DNA of 64,000 nt from the NCBI GenBank assembly GCA_947449005.1, contig CANFPP010000003.1, forward strand, positions 1-64,000. The letters run 5' to 3'. The number at the start of each line of letters is the position of its first letter. Position 1 is the first letter of the stretch. The DNA is from Holosporales bacterium. Lineage in GTDB: Bacteria; Pseudomonadota; Alphaproteobacteria; Paracaedibacterales; CANFPP01. The notes under the pieces were generated by a model that was not told where the DNA came from, made no database searches, and saw nothing but the letters and a program-made list of their open reading frames with translations. Position numbers and translations under genes: made by a program. Positions 26,097 to 34,646 of the stretch are shown here, one piece after another.

Positions 26097-27380
26097 ATGT
26101 TAAAATCTTCCAAGCAAAATAAAATAAATCCTGAAGCTCACATTTCTTGGGCACTCATAGGTGGGCATGCGTTAGAATGCTTTGACAATACGCTATATGG
26201 ATTTTTTGCCGTTCTTCTGGCCCCTTTATTCTTCCCAGCTTCTTCATCAACAGGTCAAATACTGGCTTCTTATGGAGCTTTTGCTGCCGGCTTTATAGCA
26301 CGACCTTTAGGAGCCATTCTTTTTGGCTCCATAGGAGATAAAATGGGCAGAAAAATCCCCTTACTCTATTCTTTAGGACTCGTTGGTATTCCAACAATCG
26401 GTATAGGTCTTTTACCTTCTTATGAATCTATTGGTATTTCAGCTCCTCTTCTATTAATAACCTTTAGGCTTGCGCAAGGCCTTTTTATGGGGGGGGAATA
26501 CAGTGGCGTTAATATTTATCTTATAGAAGGATCTCATCGTAAAACATTGGGGAAAAAAACAGGCTTCCTAATAGCTTCTGGGATTATGGGTGCTGTATTA
26601 GCAACTGGCTTTGGGGCGCTGGCAACAATGGAGAGCATGCCTAAAGATAGCTGGAGAATACCATTTATTTTAGGAGGTCTTTTTGCTTTCGTAATTTACT
26701 TTTATCGCAAGCAACTTGCTGAAACTGAAGACTTTATTAAAGACGTTGTCATCGCCCAAATAAAGCCAGCTCCTTGGAAAGAAGTTCTTCAAAAACATAA
26801 AAGGCATATTGTTGTTTCTTGCCTGATTGCTGGAATGATGATTATGCCCCTCTACCTTGCAACAATATTCGCTAATCAATTATTCAAAGAGGTTGGCTAC
26901 ACCCAATCTCAAAGCATGCTTTTGAATATGCTTGCTATGTTTTTAGACGCAATTTTTGTCCTTTATTTTGGAAGGCTTGCTGACAAGATTGGCTTTAAGA
27001 AGCAACTCATTATTGGCTCTCTAACGTCTGCAATCATTGCATTCCCTGCTTTTATGTGTGTTTTGCCTGCTTATATGAGTACATTTTCAATTTACGTTTT
27101 CATATTCTTACTAACAACCCCAGGATGCATTGTGACAGGCTCAGCTATGCCCTACATTGGTCAATTATTTCCAACCACATGTCGGTACACTGGGACAGCC
27201 ATAAGCGTTACGATGGGGCATGCGCTTTTAGGAGGGACAACCCCCTTAATGGCTTCATTTTTAACAGATTGTTTTGGAACAAAGCTGGCCCCAGCATTTT
27301 GGCTGATTCTCTTTTCTTGCTTGACCGCAGTAGGAGTAGCTTACACCAAACCTTTTAATAGACTCACAAATGCGAAATAA
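26097..27380 (+). CDS. MHS-family (ProP-like) MFS transporter, copy 2
   Basis: A 427-aa paralogue of the transporter at 23673, with the same landmarks: FIARPLGAILFGSIGDKMGRKIPLLYS, LAQGLFMGGEYSGVNIYLIEG and FPTTCRYTGTAISVTMGHALLGGTTPLMASF. Twelve membrane segments are expected. No regulator is adjacent on the same strand. The ATG at 26097 has no strong ribosome-binding site. Substrate unknown. Confidence 0.92.
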   Translation: MLKSSKQNKINPEAHISWALIGGHALECFDNTLYGFFAVLLAPLFFPASSSTGQILASYGAFAAGFIARPLGAILFGSIGDKMGRKIPLLYSLGLVGIPTIGIGLLPSYESIGISAPLLLITFRLAQGLFMGGEYSGVNIYLIEGSHRKTLGKKTGFLIASGIMGAVLATGFGALATMESMPKDSWRIPFILGGLFAFVIYFYRKQLAETEDFIKDVVIAQIKPAPWKEVLQKHKRHIVVSCLIAGMMIMPLYLATIFANQLFKEVGYTQSQSMLLNMLAMFLDAIFVLYFGRLADKIGFKKQLIIGSLTSAIIAFPAFMCVLPAYMSTFSIYVFIFLLTTPGCIVTGSAMPYIGQLFPTTCRYTGTAISVTMGHALLGGTTPLMASFLTDCFGTKLAPAFWLILFSCLTAVGVAYTKPFNRLTNAK

Positions 27381-27462
27381 ACAAAATTCATTTCGTAATT
27401 GATAATTTGAGACCATTAAAATCATAGCACGGTCAAGTTGAACAGAAATTAATACAGTAAAT

Positions 27463-28248
27463 TTATTGTGGCAATGTCGCCATAACAGAATTTTTTACAG
27501 TACTTATTTTACCTTGAATTTCTGCCAGCCCTTTTTCAAACAGTTCTTTTAATTTTTCATCTTTATTATCAGCACCCACAATAGGTGCCATATATTTTCT
27601 TAAGGTGTTGTCAAAGCTTAACCCAGAATCTTTTTCATAATAAATTGATAAAAAGCTATCTCTCACCGTGATTAATGATTCTTTGTTAATCTCTTTATTT
27701 TCTTTAGCTTTAAAATAAAAATCTGACATTTGACGGAAATCTGCCAAAAGATGCATAAATTTATTTAGATTTTCTTGCGCTTTAAGATCAGCTGTACTCG
27801 GTGCAGAGCCATAGACTTGGCTAAGGAAAGTTTCTAACTGGCTAATTACTGCACGTAATTCTTTAGCAGATGCATCAACATCTGGCCGGCTTCCCCATGT
27901 TTTGCCAAATCCACCTGTATCGTTTGCAGCCTCTGGCGCAGATTCTCCTGCGGTTGCTGCATCTGCTACACCTTCTGGCACTGCTACATCCGCTGATGTA
28001 GCCTCTGCTGCTGGGTCTACTCCCCCTGCATCTGCTGCTGGGTCTGCAGCGGCTGGGTCTGCAGCGGCTGACTCTGTTGCTGCCGTTGCATCAGCAGTTG
28101 GTTCGGCAGCTGCTGGCGCTGCTGCTTTAGCTGCTACCGCGGTGTCTGCTTTCTTAGATTTCTTCTTAGCCTCCGCTTGCGAAGCAAGGGCTCCACACAA
28201 TATTATGCCTAATGCTAAATATTTTATTGCAGCTGTCAAATGGTTCAT
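27463..28248 (-). CDS. Exported protein with an Ala/Pro/Asp-rich linker
   Basis: A 261-aa protein, family unknown. The start is the ATG at 28248: GGAGGA lies just upstream and itself spells the apparent first codons of a longer frame. A signal peptide (ALGIILCGALASQAEA) ends near residue 28. A Lys-rich stretch follows, then about 80 residues of low-complexity Ala/Pro/Asp (ADPAAADPAADAGG-type), and a helical C-terminal domain from about residue 125. The linker could span the periplasm or cell wall. The gene follows prs by 87 nt on the same strand. The opposite-strand frame at 27902-28276 mirrors the repeats. Confidence 0.75.
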   Translation of the reverse strand: MNHLTAAIKYLALGIILCGALASQAEAKKKSKKADTAVAAKAAAPAAAEPTADATAATESAAADPAAADPAADAGGVDPAAEATSADVAVPEGVADAATAGESAPEAANDTGGFGKTWGSRPDVDASAKELRAVISQLETFLSQVYGSAPSTADLKAQENLNKFMHLLADFRQMSDFYFKAKENKEINKESLITVRDSFLSIYYEKDSGLSFDNTLRKYMAPIVGADNKDEKLKELFEKGLAEIQGKISTVKNSVMATLPQ

Positions 28249-28335
28249 TTGTTCCTCCATGAATTACATTCTATGATTGTCAGAATAAAGCTAACAAATC
28301 ATTAATTTTAACAGAAGCGTGCAAAATAAGTGACG

Positions 28336-29406
28336 CTATAAACGAGCCACTTCTCTTTCTGCTTCAAACATAATTGAAATAGGCTCGCTGTTATGAAGAT
28401 GCTGAATTGCTTCTACGAGCATATCAGAAACACTAAGGATTTTAATTTTAGTTGCAGAGTTTTGCATAATTGGAATTGTATCGGTGACAATCATCTCATC
28501 GATATCCTTAGCATTATTGATCGTATTATATGCATCGCCAGAAAAAACTGCATGCGTCACACACACGATAACGCGCTTGGCACCATTTGCTTTTAAAACC
28601 GCGGCAGCTTTTACCAAAGTACCACCAGTATCACAGATATCATCGATAATAATGGCTGTTTTATCTCTGACATTACCAATAAGTGTTGCTGACTCGACAA
28701 CACCAGGTGCACTGCGTTTTTTTATTAAAGTTGCCAAGGAATAATCAATATTGCTATCGGCCAACAACTGTCCAAGTTTTTCTGCACGCTCAACACCACC
28801 TGCATCAGGCGAAACAACAACAATATCTTGGTAACCTTGCTTTTTAATGTATTCAGCAAATACTAAAGAAGCGTGGAGATTTATAACAGGAACATTGGGT
28901 GAAAAAAATCCTTGAGTTTGACCACTATGAACATCAACCATAACAATTCGATTGATCCCTGCGACCTCTAACATTTTTGCAACGTCAGCTGATGAAATCG
29001 TAACCCCTACTTTTGTTTTACGATCCTGACGCGCATAACCGAAATATGGCACAATTAGCGTGACTTGCTTCGCATCCCCTCTTCTTGCGGCACAAGCCAT
29101 TAAATATAGTTCCATCAGATTTTGATCAATTTGAACCTCACCTGTCTCAGTTTTTGTGTGACAAGTCGGGCATATAATATAAACCTCTCTGTTCATCACA
29201 TGGCCAATGTTCACATTAACTTCACCGTCGTTATGACGTTTTGATTCACCACTCAAAGGAACATCTAATTTCTTACTAATTATCTGGGAAAGTTCTTTGT
29301 TAGCACTGGTTGAAATGAGAACAATTTGATCTTTGTCTTTAAGAGGTGCGGCAACCACTGCTGCAATCGTTAGAACAATGCCTAAAACAGTTAAAATATT
29401 TTTCAT
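28336..29406 (-). CDS. prs: Ribose-phosphate pyrophosphokinase with an N-terminal signal peptide
   Basis: Makes PRPP from ribose 5-phosphate and ATP. The 356-aa protein has the normal enzyme landmarks: HNDGEVNVNI, PYFGYARQDRK, VDVHSGQTQGFF, VVSPDAGGVERAE, the flexible-loop lysines in LIKKRSAPG, and the PRPP loop IIIDDICDTGGTL. Typical Prs has about 310-320 residues. Here a leader of about 20 residues (MKNILTVLGIVLTIAAVVAA) with an AxA-like end precedes the usual N-terminus, and there are about 10 extra residues after PTC (HTKTETGEVQ). No internal ATG precedes the catalytic part, so the leader appears genuine. Cytoplasmic Prs has no reason for export; see findings. Confidence 0.9.
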   Translation of the reverse strand: MKNILTVLGIVLTIAAVVAAPLKDKDQIVLISTSANKELSQIISKKLDVPLSGESKRHNDGEVNVNIGHVMNREVYIICPTCHTKTETGEVQIDQNLMELYLMACAARRGDAKQVTLIVPYFGYARQDRKTKVGVTISSADVAKMLEVAGINRIVMVDVHSGQTQGFFSPNVPVINLHASLVFAEYIKKQGYQDIVVVSPDAGGVERAEKLGQLLADSNIDYSLATLIKKRSAPGVVESATLIGNVRDKTAIIIDDICDTGGTLVKAAAVLKANGAKRVIVCVTHAVFSGDAYNTINNAKDIDEMIVTDTIPIMQNSATKIKILSVSDMLVEAIQHLHNSEPISIMFEAEREVARL

Positions 29407-29434
29407 CCTTTTTGCAGCCCTCTTTCAAATAATA

Positions 29435-29476
29435 TTTGATAAGCCTAGCAAACAATCAGGTTAAAACGAAAGAGAG
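29435..29476. repeat. Copy 1 of a short duplicated segment (prs leader)
   Basis: TTTGATAAGCCTAGCA plus a less conserved ...AACAAT...TTAAA...GAAAGAGAG tail. It matches 31098-31140. It lies in the 5' leader of prs, between the subtilase-like gene and prs. Confidence 0.6.
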
Positions 29477-29494
29477 TTTATGAAAAATCATTTT

Positions 29495-30880
29495 TCACAT
29501 AATGGTACAATTGGCAAAAAGCCCGCAGTCCCAATCATAATCAGGAATTCCACATGCTCGAGGAGGGTTAATAAGACCATGGCCATAAATCTTAATGTCA
29601 CCCACAGGAATGGCTGTGTCTTTTATATGCTGAATAACTTGAGGACCAGAAAACTGAGGATGAGCTTCCCACACGAGCGCACATCCACCTGATACCAATG
29701 GAGTTGCTAAAGATGTACCCAAGCTTTTGACACCACCAGGAAACAAAATATTCGTTCCGAATGCTGAAATTGCACATTCATCCCATCCGTGATCTAAAGG
29801 GATATTTGAAGAAAAATGAGGCTTAACATATTTTTTAATTCCATTAAAAACAGCGATCTTTACAGGAAGAATATTCCTTAGGTCTCTCTCAAAGTTAGGT
29901 TTTTTATCATGTTCTTCTAAATTAATGACAATCAAAATTCTTTTTTTGAGTCTTTCATGCTGAGAAAATGATTGTAAATATTTCTGAATACCCTTGGCTT
30001 GACCTTCTACGTCGTCTCCAAAATTTGCGGCTGCCATAACAAGGATACTATCTGTAGCTTCTAAGGTTTCGGCGATATGATCTAAAATGCGAGCAGGCAC
30101 ACGAAAGTCATCAAAAGGATCACACAGAGAAGTAAGACGCATACTTAGATTAAGAATGCTTCTTTGTTTGCTCGCCCCATGCCTTACGGCATCGAGAACA
30201 CCCGGGTTAATTGTTTTTTCTGTAAGCTGCTCTTTAAAAGGGGAATTTTCAATTTCCTTATGCCAATTCTGAAGAATACTTTCTTTATTATCACCCCATT
30301 TTTCCATGCCATAAAGAACTTGATGATCATAAGCATGTTGAAGCATTTCAGAATAAGTAAATAAAGCTGAGCCACATCTTTCATACTTATGATAATCTAG
30401 TAAGCCAGACGTATACATACATGTTATATGGAATCCTTTACCGCAAGCATCAGGTGCAGCACCATTCATCCCTAGGGCAAGAGACGTCGTTTGAATTACA
30501 TGGTCTTTATAGTCGGACGTTTCCTGCTGCATTCGTTCATCTGTCTTAAATATGGGGAAATTGAAATATGGTGATCTTAAATTTGGAGGATAACGATATG
30601 AAGAACTATCAATAGATCCTTTCAAACAATAAGAGCTACACGAACAGTCAAAAACTTTAATGTCTTTACTCTGAAAAGCATCCGGAAGTTGTTTTGCAAC
30701 CATTTCATTCATGCCTTCGATCATAGAAATTGTTTGACCAGCTCCACGAATTCCTCGTGCATGAACCCTATCAAAACCATGAAGTTTTATAGGATCTGTG
30801 TGCATTTCTAAAGGAATATCTGCCGCAAACAAAGCAGAAGAACTCAATACAATAACAACAGAAACAATTAAATTTATCAT
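29495..30880 (-). CDS. Exported subtilisin-like (S8 fold) protein with altered catalytic residues
   Basis: A 461-aa protein with a signal peptide (MINLIVSVVIVLSSSALFAA). The subtilase framework is evident: GAGQTISMIEGMN near residues 46-58 (where VAVIDTG is expected), DHVIQTTSLALGMNGAAPDA at 126-145 (in place of HGTHVAGTIAG), SILNLSM, AAANFGDD (oxyanion Asn286) and GTSLATPLVSGG (Ser390). The catalytic Asp position reads Glu55, and the His of the HGTHV motif is not where expected (Tyr124; His127 aligns with the second His). It may be a pseudoprotease or have a divergent triad. Cysteines are plentiful, suiting an extracytoplasmic protein. Confidence 0.75.
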   Translation of the reverse strand: MINLIVSVVIVLSSSALFAADIPLEMHTDPIKLHGFDRVHARGIRGAGQTISMIEGMNEMVAKQLPDAFQSKDIKVFDCSCSSYCLKGSIDSSSYRYPPNLRSPYFNFPIFKTDERMQQETSDYKDHVIQTTSLALGMNGAAPDACGKGFHITCMYTSGLLDYHKYERCGSALFTYSEMLQHAYDHQVLYGMEKWGDNKESILQNWHKEIENSPFKEQLTEKTINPGVLDAVRHGASKQRSILNLSMRLTSLCDPFDDFRVPARILDHIAETLEATDSILVMAAANFGDDVEGQAKGIQKYLQSFSQHERLKKRILIVINLEEHDKKPNFERDLRNILPVKIAVFNGIKKYVKPHFSSNIPLDHGWDECAISAFGTNILFPGGVKSLGTSLATPLVSGGCALVWEAHPQFSGPQVIQHIKDTAIPVGDIKIYGHGLINPPRACGIPDYDWDCGLFANCTIM

Positions 30881-30956
30881 TTTTACTCTTATTTATTTAG
30901 GAAATATTAAAATATTATTTTATTTAATTAAACTGTATTATGGGGAAATAGTTTTT

Positions 30957-31101
30957 AAGACAGTTTCTTAAATATTTTGCGAATAATTAAGGCGAAGGCA
31001 CCGTTGCCCATCACATTGGCAGCTGTCCCGAAAGGATCTTGCAGCACATAAATTGTTGTTAAGATACTGAGCATTTCTGGAGTGAAGCCGAGATAATTTT
31101 G
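30957..31101 (-). pseudogene. Duplicated 3' end of the gltP-like gene
   Basis: Positions 30957-31092 are identical over 136 bp to 33375-33510, which encode the last 45 or so codons of the symporter (from LGFTPEML to the end). The identity extends a few codons with silent changes (QNYL). The stop codon is TAA here, TGA in the intact gene. There is no upstream part, so this is a gene fragment left by duplication. It abuts the second copy of the prs-leader segment. Confidence 0.85.
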
Positions 31102-31140
31102 ATAAGCCTAGCAGACAATAATATTTAAAGGAAAGAGAGA
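31098..31140. repeat. Copy 2 of the duplicated prs-leader segment
   Basis: TTTGATAAGCCTAGCA plus a GACAAT...TTTAAAGGAAAGAGAG tail, homologous to 29435-29476. It is fused directly to the gltP fragment, marking a recombination junction. Confidence 0.6.
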
Positions 31141-31170
31141 TTGTGTAAAACAAATAGCTGAAAAAAACTA

Positions 31171-31914
31171 TTATTTGTCATCGCCTTTTGTCTTTCTATA
31201 CCGCAGATTAGAATAACTATCTGCAGGAGAGCCTAGAAGTGATTCTCTTTCTTCAGTACCTATTTTTCTCTCTTCAACTACCGAACCGTCTGATAAATCA
31301 GAATCTGTTGAATGGTCAGACAGTCGAGGCTTAAGCTCTTGTTGAGCAGCTTCCCATTCTGCTCTGCGACGCATAACATCCTTAGATATTTTTTGCGCCT
31401 CTCTTAACTCCTTAATTGTTCCAACCTCTACAGCATATCTGTGAAAAAGATAGGATAGTTCTCTATTTTTTTTCTGGCCATACTTACCCTCTTCAAAAAT
31501 ACGATATAAATCCCAAAAAACAGGAGCATATCCCTCTTTGCCAAGCTGGCAACATAAGTCCATAATGATATCATTTTTTTTCGGTATTACAGCTATATCA
31601 GTGCTTTCTATGGACTTAAAATACTGGTAACGTTGCTCCATCTCTATAACTGATTGCTCAGACAAATCAAAAGGAGACAACGAGCCATTATCTACATAGT
31701 ATGGCTTCGGAGTATAATTCATCCGTCTAAAACAATCGGGTAATTTAGTATCAGAATCATCTGTTGTTCTACCTGTAGCAGAAGAAAGAATTAATCCTAA
31801 TCTTGAAGTAACTCCTGATGAAAAATTTCCAAAAAAATCATCTACTGCCCCGCATTGATTTGAAAAAAACAGGAGAGCAGTACAAAAACTAAACCATAAC
31901 TGCTTTATTTTCAT
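31171..31914 (-). CDS. Exported protein of unknown function (247 aa)
   Basis: Not recognised. A signal peptide (MKIKQLWFSFCTALLFFSNQCGA) is followed by a mostly hydrophilic protein. A helical middle (KELREAQKISKDVMRRRAEWEAAQQELK) precedes a Ser/Asp-rich segment (SDHSTDSDLSDGS) and a basic C-terminus. Its start codon overlaps the stop of the 447-aa gene by 4 nt (ATGA), so the two exported proteins are translationally coupled and probably act together. Confidence 0.65.
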   Translation of the reverse strand: MKIKQLWFSFCTALLFFSNQCGAVDDFFGNFSSGVTSRLGLILSSATGRTTDDSDTKLPDCFRRMNYTPKPYYVDNGSLSPFDLSEQSVIEMEQRYQYFKSIESTDIAVIPKKNDIIMDLCCQLGKEGYAPVFWDLYRIFEEGKYGQKKNRELSYLFHRYAVEVGTIKELREAQKISKDVMRRRAEWEAAQQELKPRLSDHSTDSDLSDGSVVEERKIGTEERESLLGSPADSYSNLRYRKTKGDDK

Positions 31915-33254
31915 AATCCCTCCATTTTCCGTAGTACCATCTGGCTTAGAGTTAATTTTTTATATCCTACTAATCTTTTAAATTGATTCAATAGACCATC
32001 GTTTAATCCTAAACTAAATACATCAAGAACTGTTTGACTATGATTTACAAAAATCTCATCTTCTAAAAACACTTCATTTTCTATAAAAGGAAAATTTCTT
32101 TTAAGAGTTAAATACAAAGAAATCATAGAAATTTGATACTTTTTATCTTCACCAGTTACACTACATATTGGCTTTGTTGATAACGCTTTATAGATACCAT
32201 ACACAGCAGGAGGTACAAGTGCGACAGTTGGGATAATAGCACTTGTTTCACCAGTATAAAACCCTTGGGCTGCTCCCCCTAAAATCCCTATGGTAGGACT
32301 TAGAATAACAGCGGCCTTCTCCCAATTTCCAAGAGCCGACTGATTATGCGATATGTTTCCAGAGGATTCAGTCAATTTTTTCCACATTGAAAATCGATAC
32401 TGTTCATAATAATTATCAGCTAATAAGAAAACAGATTTTTTCACCTTATCTAAAGTATCAATCACAGGCAATCCAACACTTGCTTGAATTCTCGTATAAC
32501 CTCTTAATCCATGTAAAAAGGAGGGATTAGATTCAATATGATATGCTGAAGCGAAAGGATTAACTATGAGCTCTTTGACATACTCAACAGAATCGAAATA
32601 AGAAGACTGGGCTCCAGACTTAATTAAATCAAGCTTAGTTTTTAAAATTTGATTGGTTTCTTTTCGAGCATCAAACAACCAATCACAAAACCTAAGAGCC
32701 GGTAAACATAAATGATGTGCTGCGAGTTCAAGTTCAGAGATTGAAGTTGAATTAGAGTGAAACGCAAAACTTTCTGAAGCTTCGTCAAAACCTAAAAGTC
32801 CTCTTACAAAAATTGCATAAATATTTCCGTCCTTATAAAGGGTATCTAAAGCAAACTTACGTTTAAACTCTGCTCTCCAATTTCCTCTATCTGCTCCTAA
32901 AGCTCCTGTTGATGTAGAACGTCCAGTTAACACTGATAAGAACTTCTTTGAATTTTGAAGCTCTTCTGTTGAAACGAGACTATTCACAGCATTCTCAAGT
33001 TCTGAACTTGTCTCAGAATCTTCTATAGCCCTAAAAGTTTGTCCAAAAACAATTCCTTTAATAAGACATCTATAAGGATTGTTATTATGAGACCAGGGCG
33101 TCATAAGCAAGTCATAAGTTTCAGCATAAAATTGGTTCGCGTCATATCGCACGCGCACAGGTAAATCGCGCAATTGATCTTCAGACAACGAGTGCCCCAC
33201 TGCAAATGTTACAGAGCTTAAGCTGATTATCGCTACAACAAGAAGTTTAATCAT
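31911..33254 (-). CDS. Exported protein of unknown function (447 aa)
   Basis: Not recognised. A signal peptide (MIKLLVVAIISLSSVTFA) precedes a long helical, weakly conserved-looking body. A moderately hydrophobic Gly/Ala/Pro-rich stretch near residues 310-350 (AAVILSPTIGILGGAAQGF ... TVALVPPAVYGIYKAL) might insert into a membrane. The next gene overlaps by 4 nt. Located directly downstream of the intact gltP-like gene (118 nt). Confidence 0.65.
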   Translation of the reverse strand: MIKLLVVAIISLSSVTFAVGHSLSEDQLRDLPVRVRYDANQFYAETYDLLMTPWSHNNNPYRCLIKGIVFGQTFRAIEDSETSSELENAVNSLVSTEELQNSKKFLSVLTGRSTSTGALGADRGNWRAEFKRKFALDTLYKDGNIYAIFVRGLLGFDEASESFAFHSNSTSISELELAAHHLCLPALRFCDWLFDARKETNQILKTKLDLIKSGAQSSYFDSVEYVKELIVNPFASAYHIESNPSFLHGLRGYTRIQASVGLPVIDTLDKVKKSVFLLADNYYEQYRFSMWKKLTESSGNISHNQSALGNWEKAAVILSPTIGILGGAAQGFYTGETSAIIPTVALVPPAVYGIYKALSTKPICSVTGEDKKYQISMISLYLTLKRNFPFIENEVFLEDEIFVNHSQTVLDVFSLGLNDGLLNQFKRLVGYKKLTLSQMVLRKMEGL

Positions 33255-33372
33255 TTTTATTCCTATTTATTTTAATGGGATTATACTCTTAAGAGATAAA
33301 TAAGAATAGATATAAAATATTCAACTGCTTTAATTACACAAAATCGTTAAAATTTTATTATAATTTATTTCA

Positions 33373-34560
33373 TCAAGACAGTTTCTTAAATATTTTGCGA
33401 ATAATTAAGGCGAAGGCACCGTTGCCCATCACATTGGCAGCTGTCCCGAAAGGATCTTGCAGCACATAAATTGTTGTTAAGATACTGAGCATTTCTGGAG
33501 TGAAGCCGAGGTAGTTTTGCAGTACTGGCAAGATAACTAAAACACTGGCACCTGGAATCCCAACGCAAGATAATTTGGCAACAGAAAAAGCTAGAGCAAA
33601 GGGTATAAAGGCGACAAAATCTGGCCACGGCATTCCAAAGATAGAAAGGAGCGTCATTGCGATCATGATGATGGTCAAATCATCCCCAAGCATGTGAATA
33701 TTCGCCGTTGAAGGAATAACAAGATCCGTAAAATTCTTATCTTTCGTGTTAATCTCTGTACATTTTAAAGTGACAGGCATTGTTGCAGCAGATGACATCG
33801 TGCTAAACCCTGTAAGCCCCGCTGGCAGCATTATTTTTAATGAGTTCAAGGCACTGCGAACATTCCCCATTGAACTAATGAGGTAGAGAGAGAATATATA
33901 AATCACGACCAATGACATACTGAGAAGAAAGACTTTTCCATACTGATGAAACAAGTGAATCAACGCATCATCATAGCTAAGCTTGAGACAAAATCCGAAC
34001 ACATAAATTGGAAGCAGAGGAATAAAGATCTTCCCCAAAAATAAACTTATTTTATCACTCAACCAAATTGAAGAATTCTTCATCGTTCTTCTAAATTGAT
34101 TTTTTTGATTCAGAATATTCAATGCTAAGCCGCAAATAACGCCCCCTAACAAAGCTTGTTCCGTAGCAATAATTTTGGGGAAATTAAAACTGAAAAGCAC
34201 AGAAACAGAAGAGGAAAATTTCGCCGCAAAATCAGGAGCAAGACACAGACCAACAAACGATAATGTCGCTTTTCCAAACAAATACGCAGTCGTTAACGCA
34301 AGACAGTTAGAGATCGTAACGCCGAGAAAAATCAACAAAAGTAATGTGAGAGACCCACGTTCTAAATTCACTAACGCGCGCAAAATAAAACTAAAGACAA
34401 TGAGAGGCAGAACGAACATAAGAATTTCGATGAAACAAGAGCTAATCGTATAAAAAAAACATACGGAATCTAAGCCAAGTTTTTCTCCCATTATCAGAGC
34501 GAGTATTATACTGAGAATCAGCTGAACAGGCAGTTGTTTAAATAATCTAAAACAGTACAC
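33373..34560 (-). CDS. Dicarboxylate/amino acid:cation symporter (GltP/DctA-like)
   Basis: A 395-aa DAACS-family transporter for glutamate, aspartate or C4-dicarboxylates. Landmarks: GFSTMSSAATMPVT in place of the SSSSATTLP hairpin loop, TANIHMLGDDLTI in place of the usual ATINMDGTA, and GIPGASVLVILPVLQNYLG near the end. These substitutions of Asn/Asp-containing motifs suggest altered substrate or cation coupling. The last 45 codons are duplicated at 30957-31101. Confidence 0.88.
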   Translation of the reverse strand: MYCFRLFKQLPVQLILSIILALIMGEKLGLDSVCFFYTISSCFIEILMFVLPLIVFSFILRALVNLERGSLTLLLLIFLGVTISNCLALTTAYLFGKATLSFVGLCLAPDFAAKFSSSVSVLFSFNFPKIIATEQALLGGVICGLALNILNQKNQFRRTMKNSSIWLSDKISLFLGKIFIPLLPIYVFGFCLKLSYDDALIHLFHQYGKVFLLSMSLVVIYIFSLYLISSMGNVRSALNSLKIMLPAGLTGFSTMSSAATMPVTLKCTEINTKDKNFTDLVIPSTANIHMLGDDLTIIMIAMTLLSIFGMPWPDFVAFIPFALAFSVAKLSCVGIPGASVLVILPVLQNYLGFTPEMLSILTTIYVLQDPFGTAANVMGNGAFALIIRKIFKKLS

Positions 34561-34646
34561 AGGACTAATATTAATAAATTTTGAATGAAGACGACGCTAT
34601 CATGATCAACCCAATTCTTCAAGAAGAATGGAGAATTACTATCCTT

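Noticed and set aside
27902-28276. 124-codon Ala-rich frame on the plus strand
   Set aside because: It is the antisense of the Ala/Pro-rich linker of the exported protein; composition explains it.
30968-31153. 61-codon frame, repeated in part at 33386-33628
   Set aside because: Both are out-of-frame readings of the duplicated gltP 3' end.
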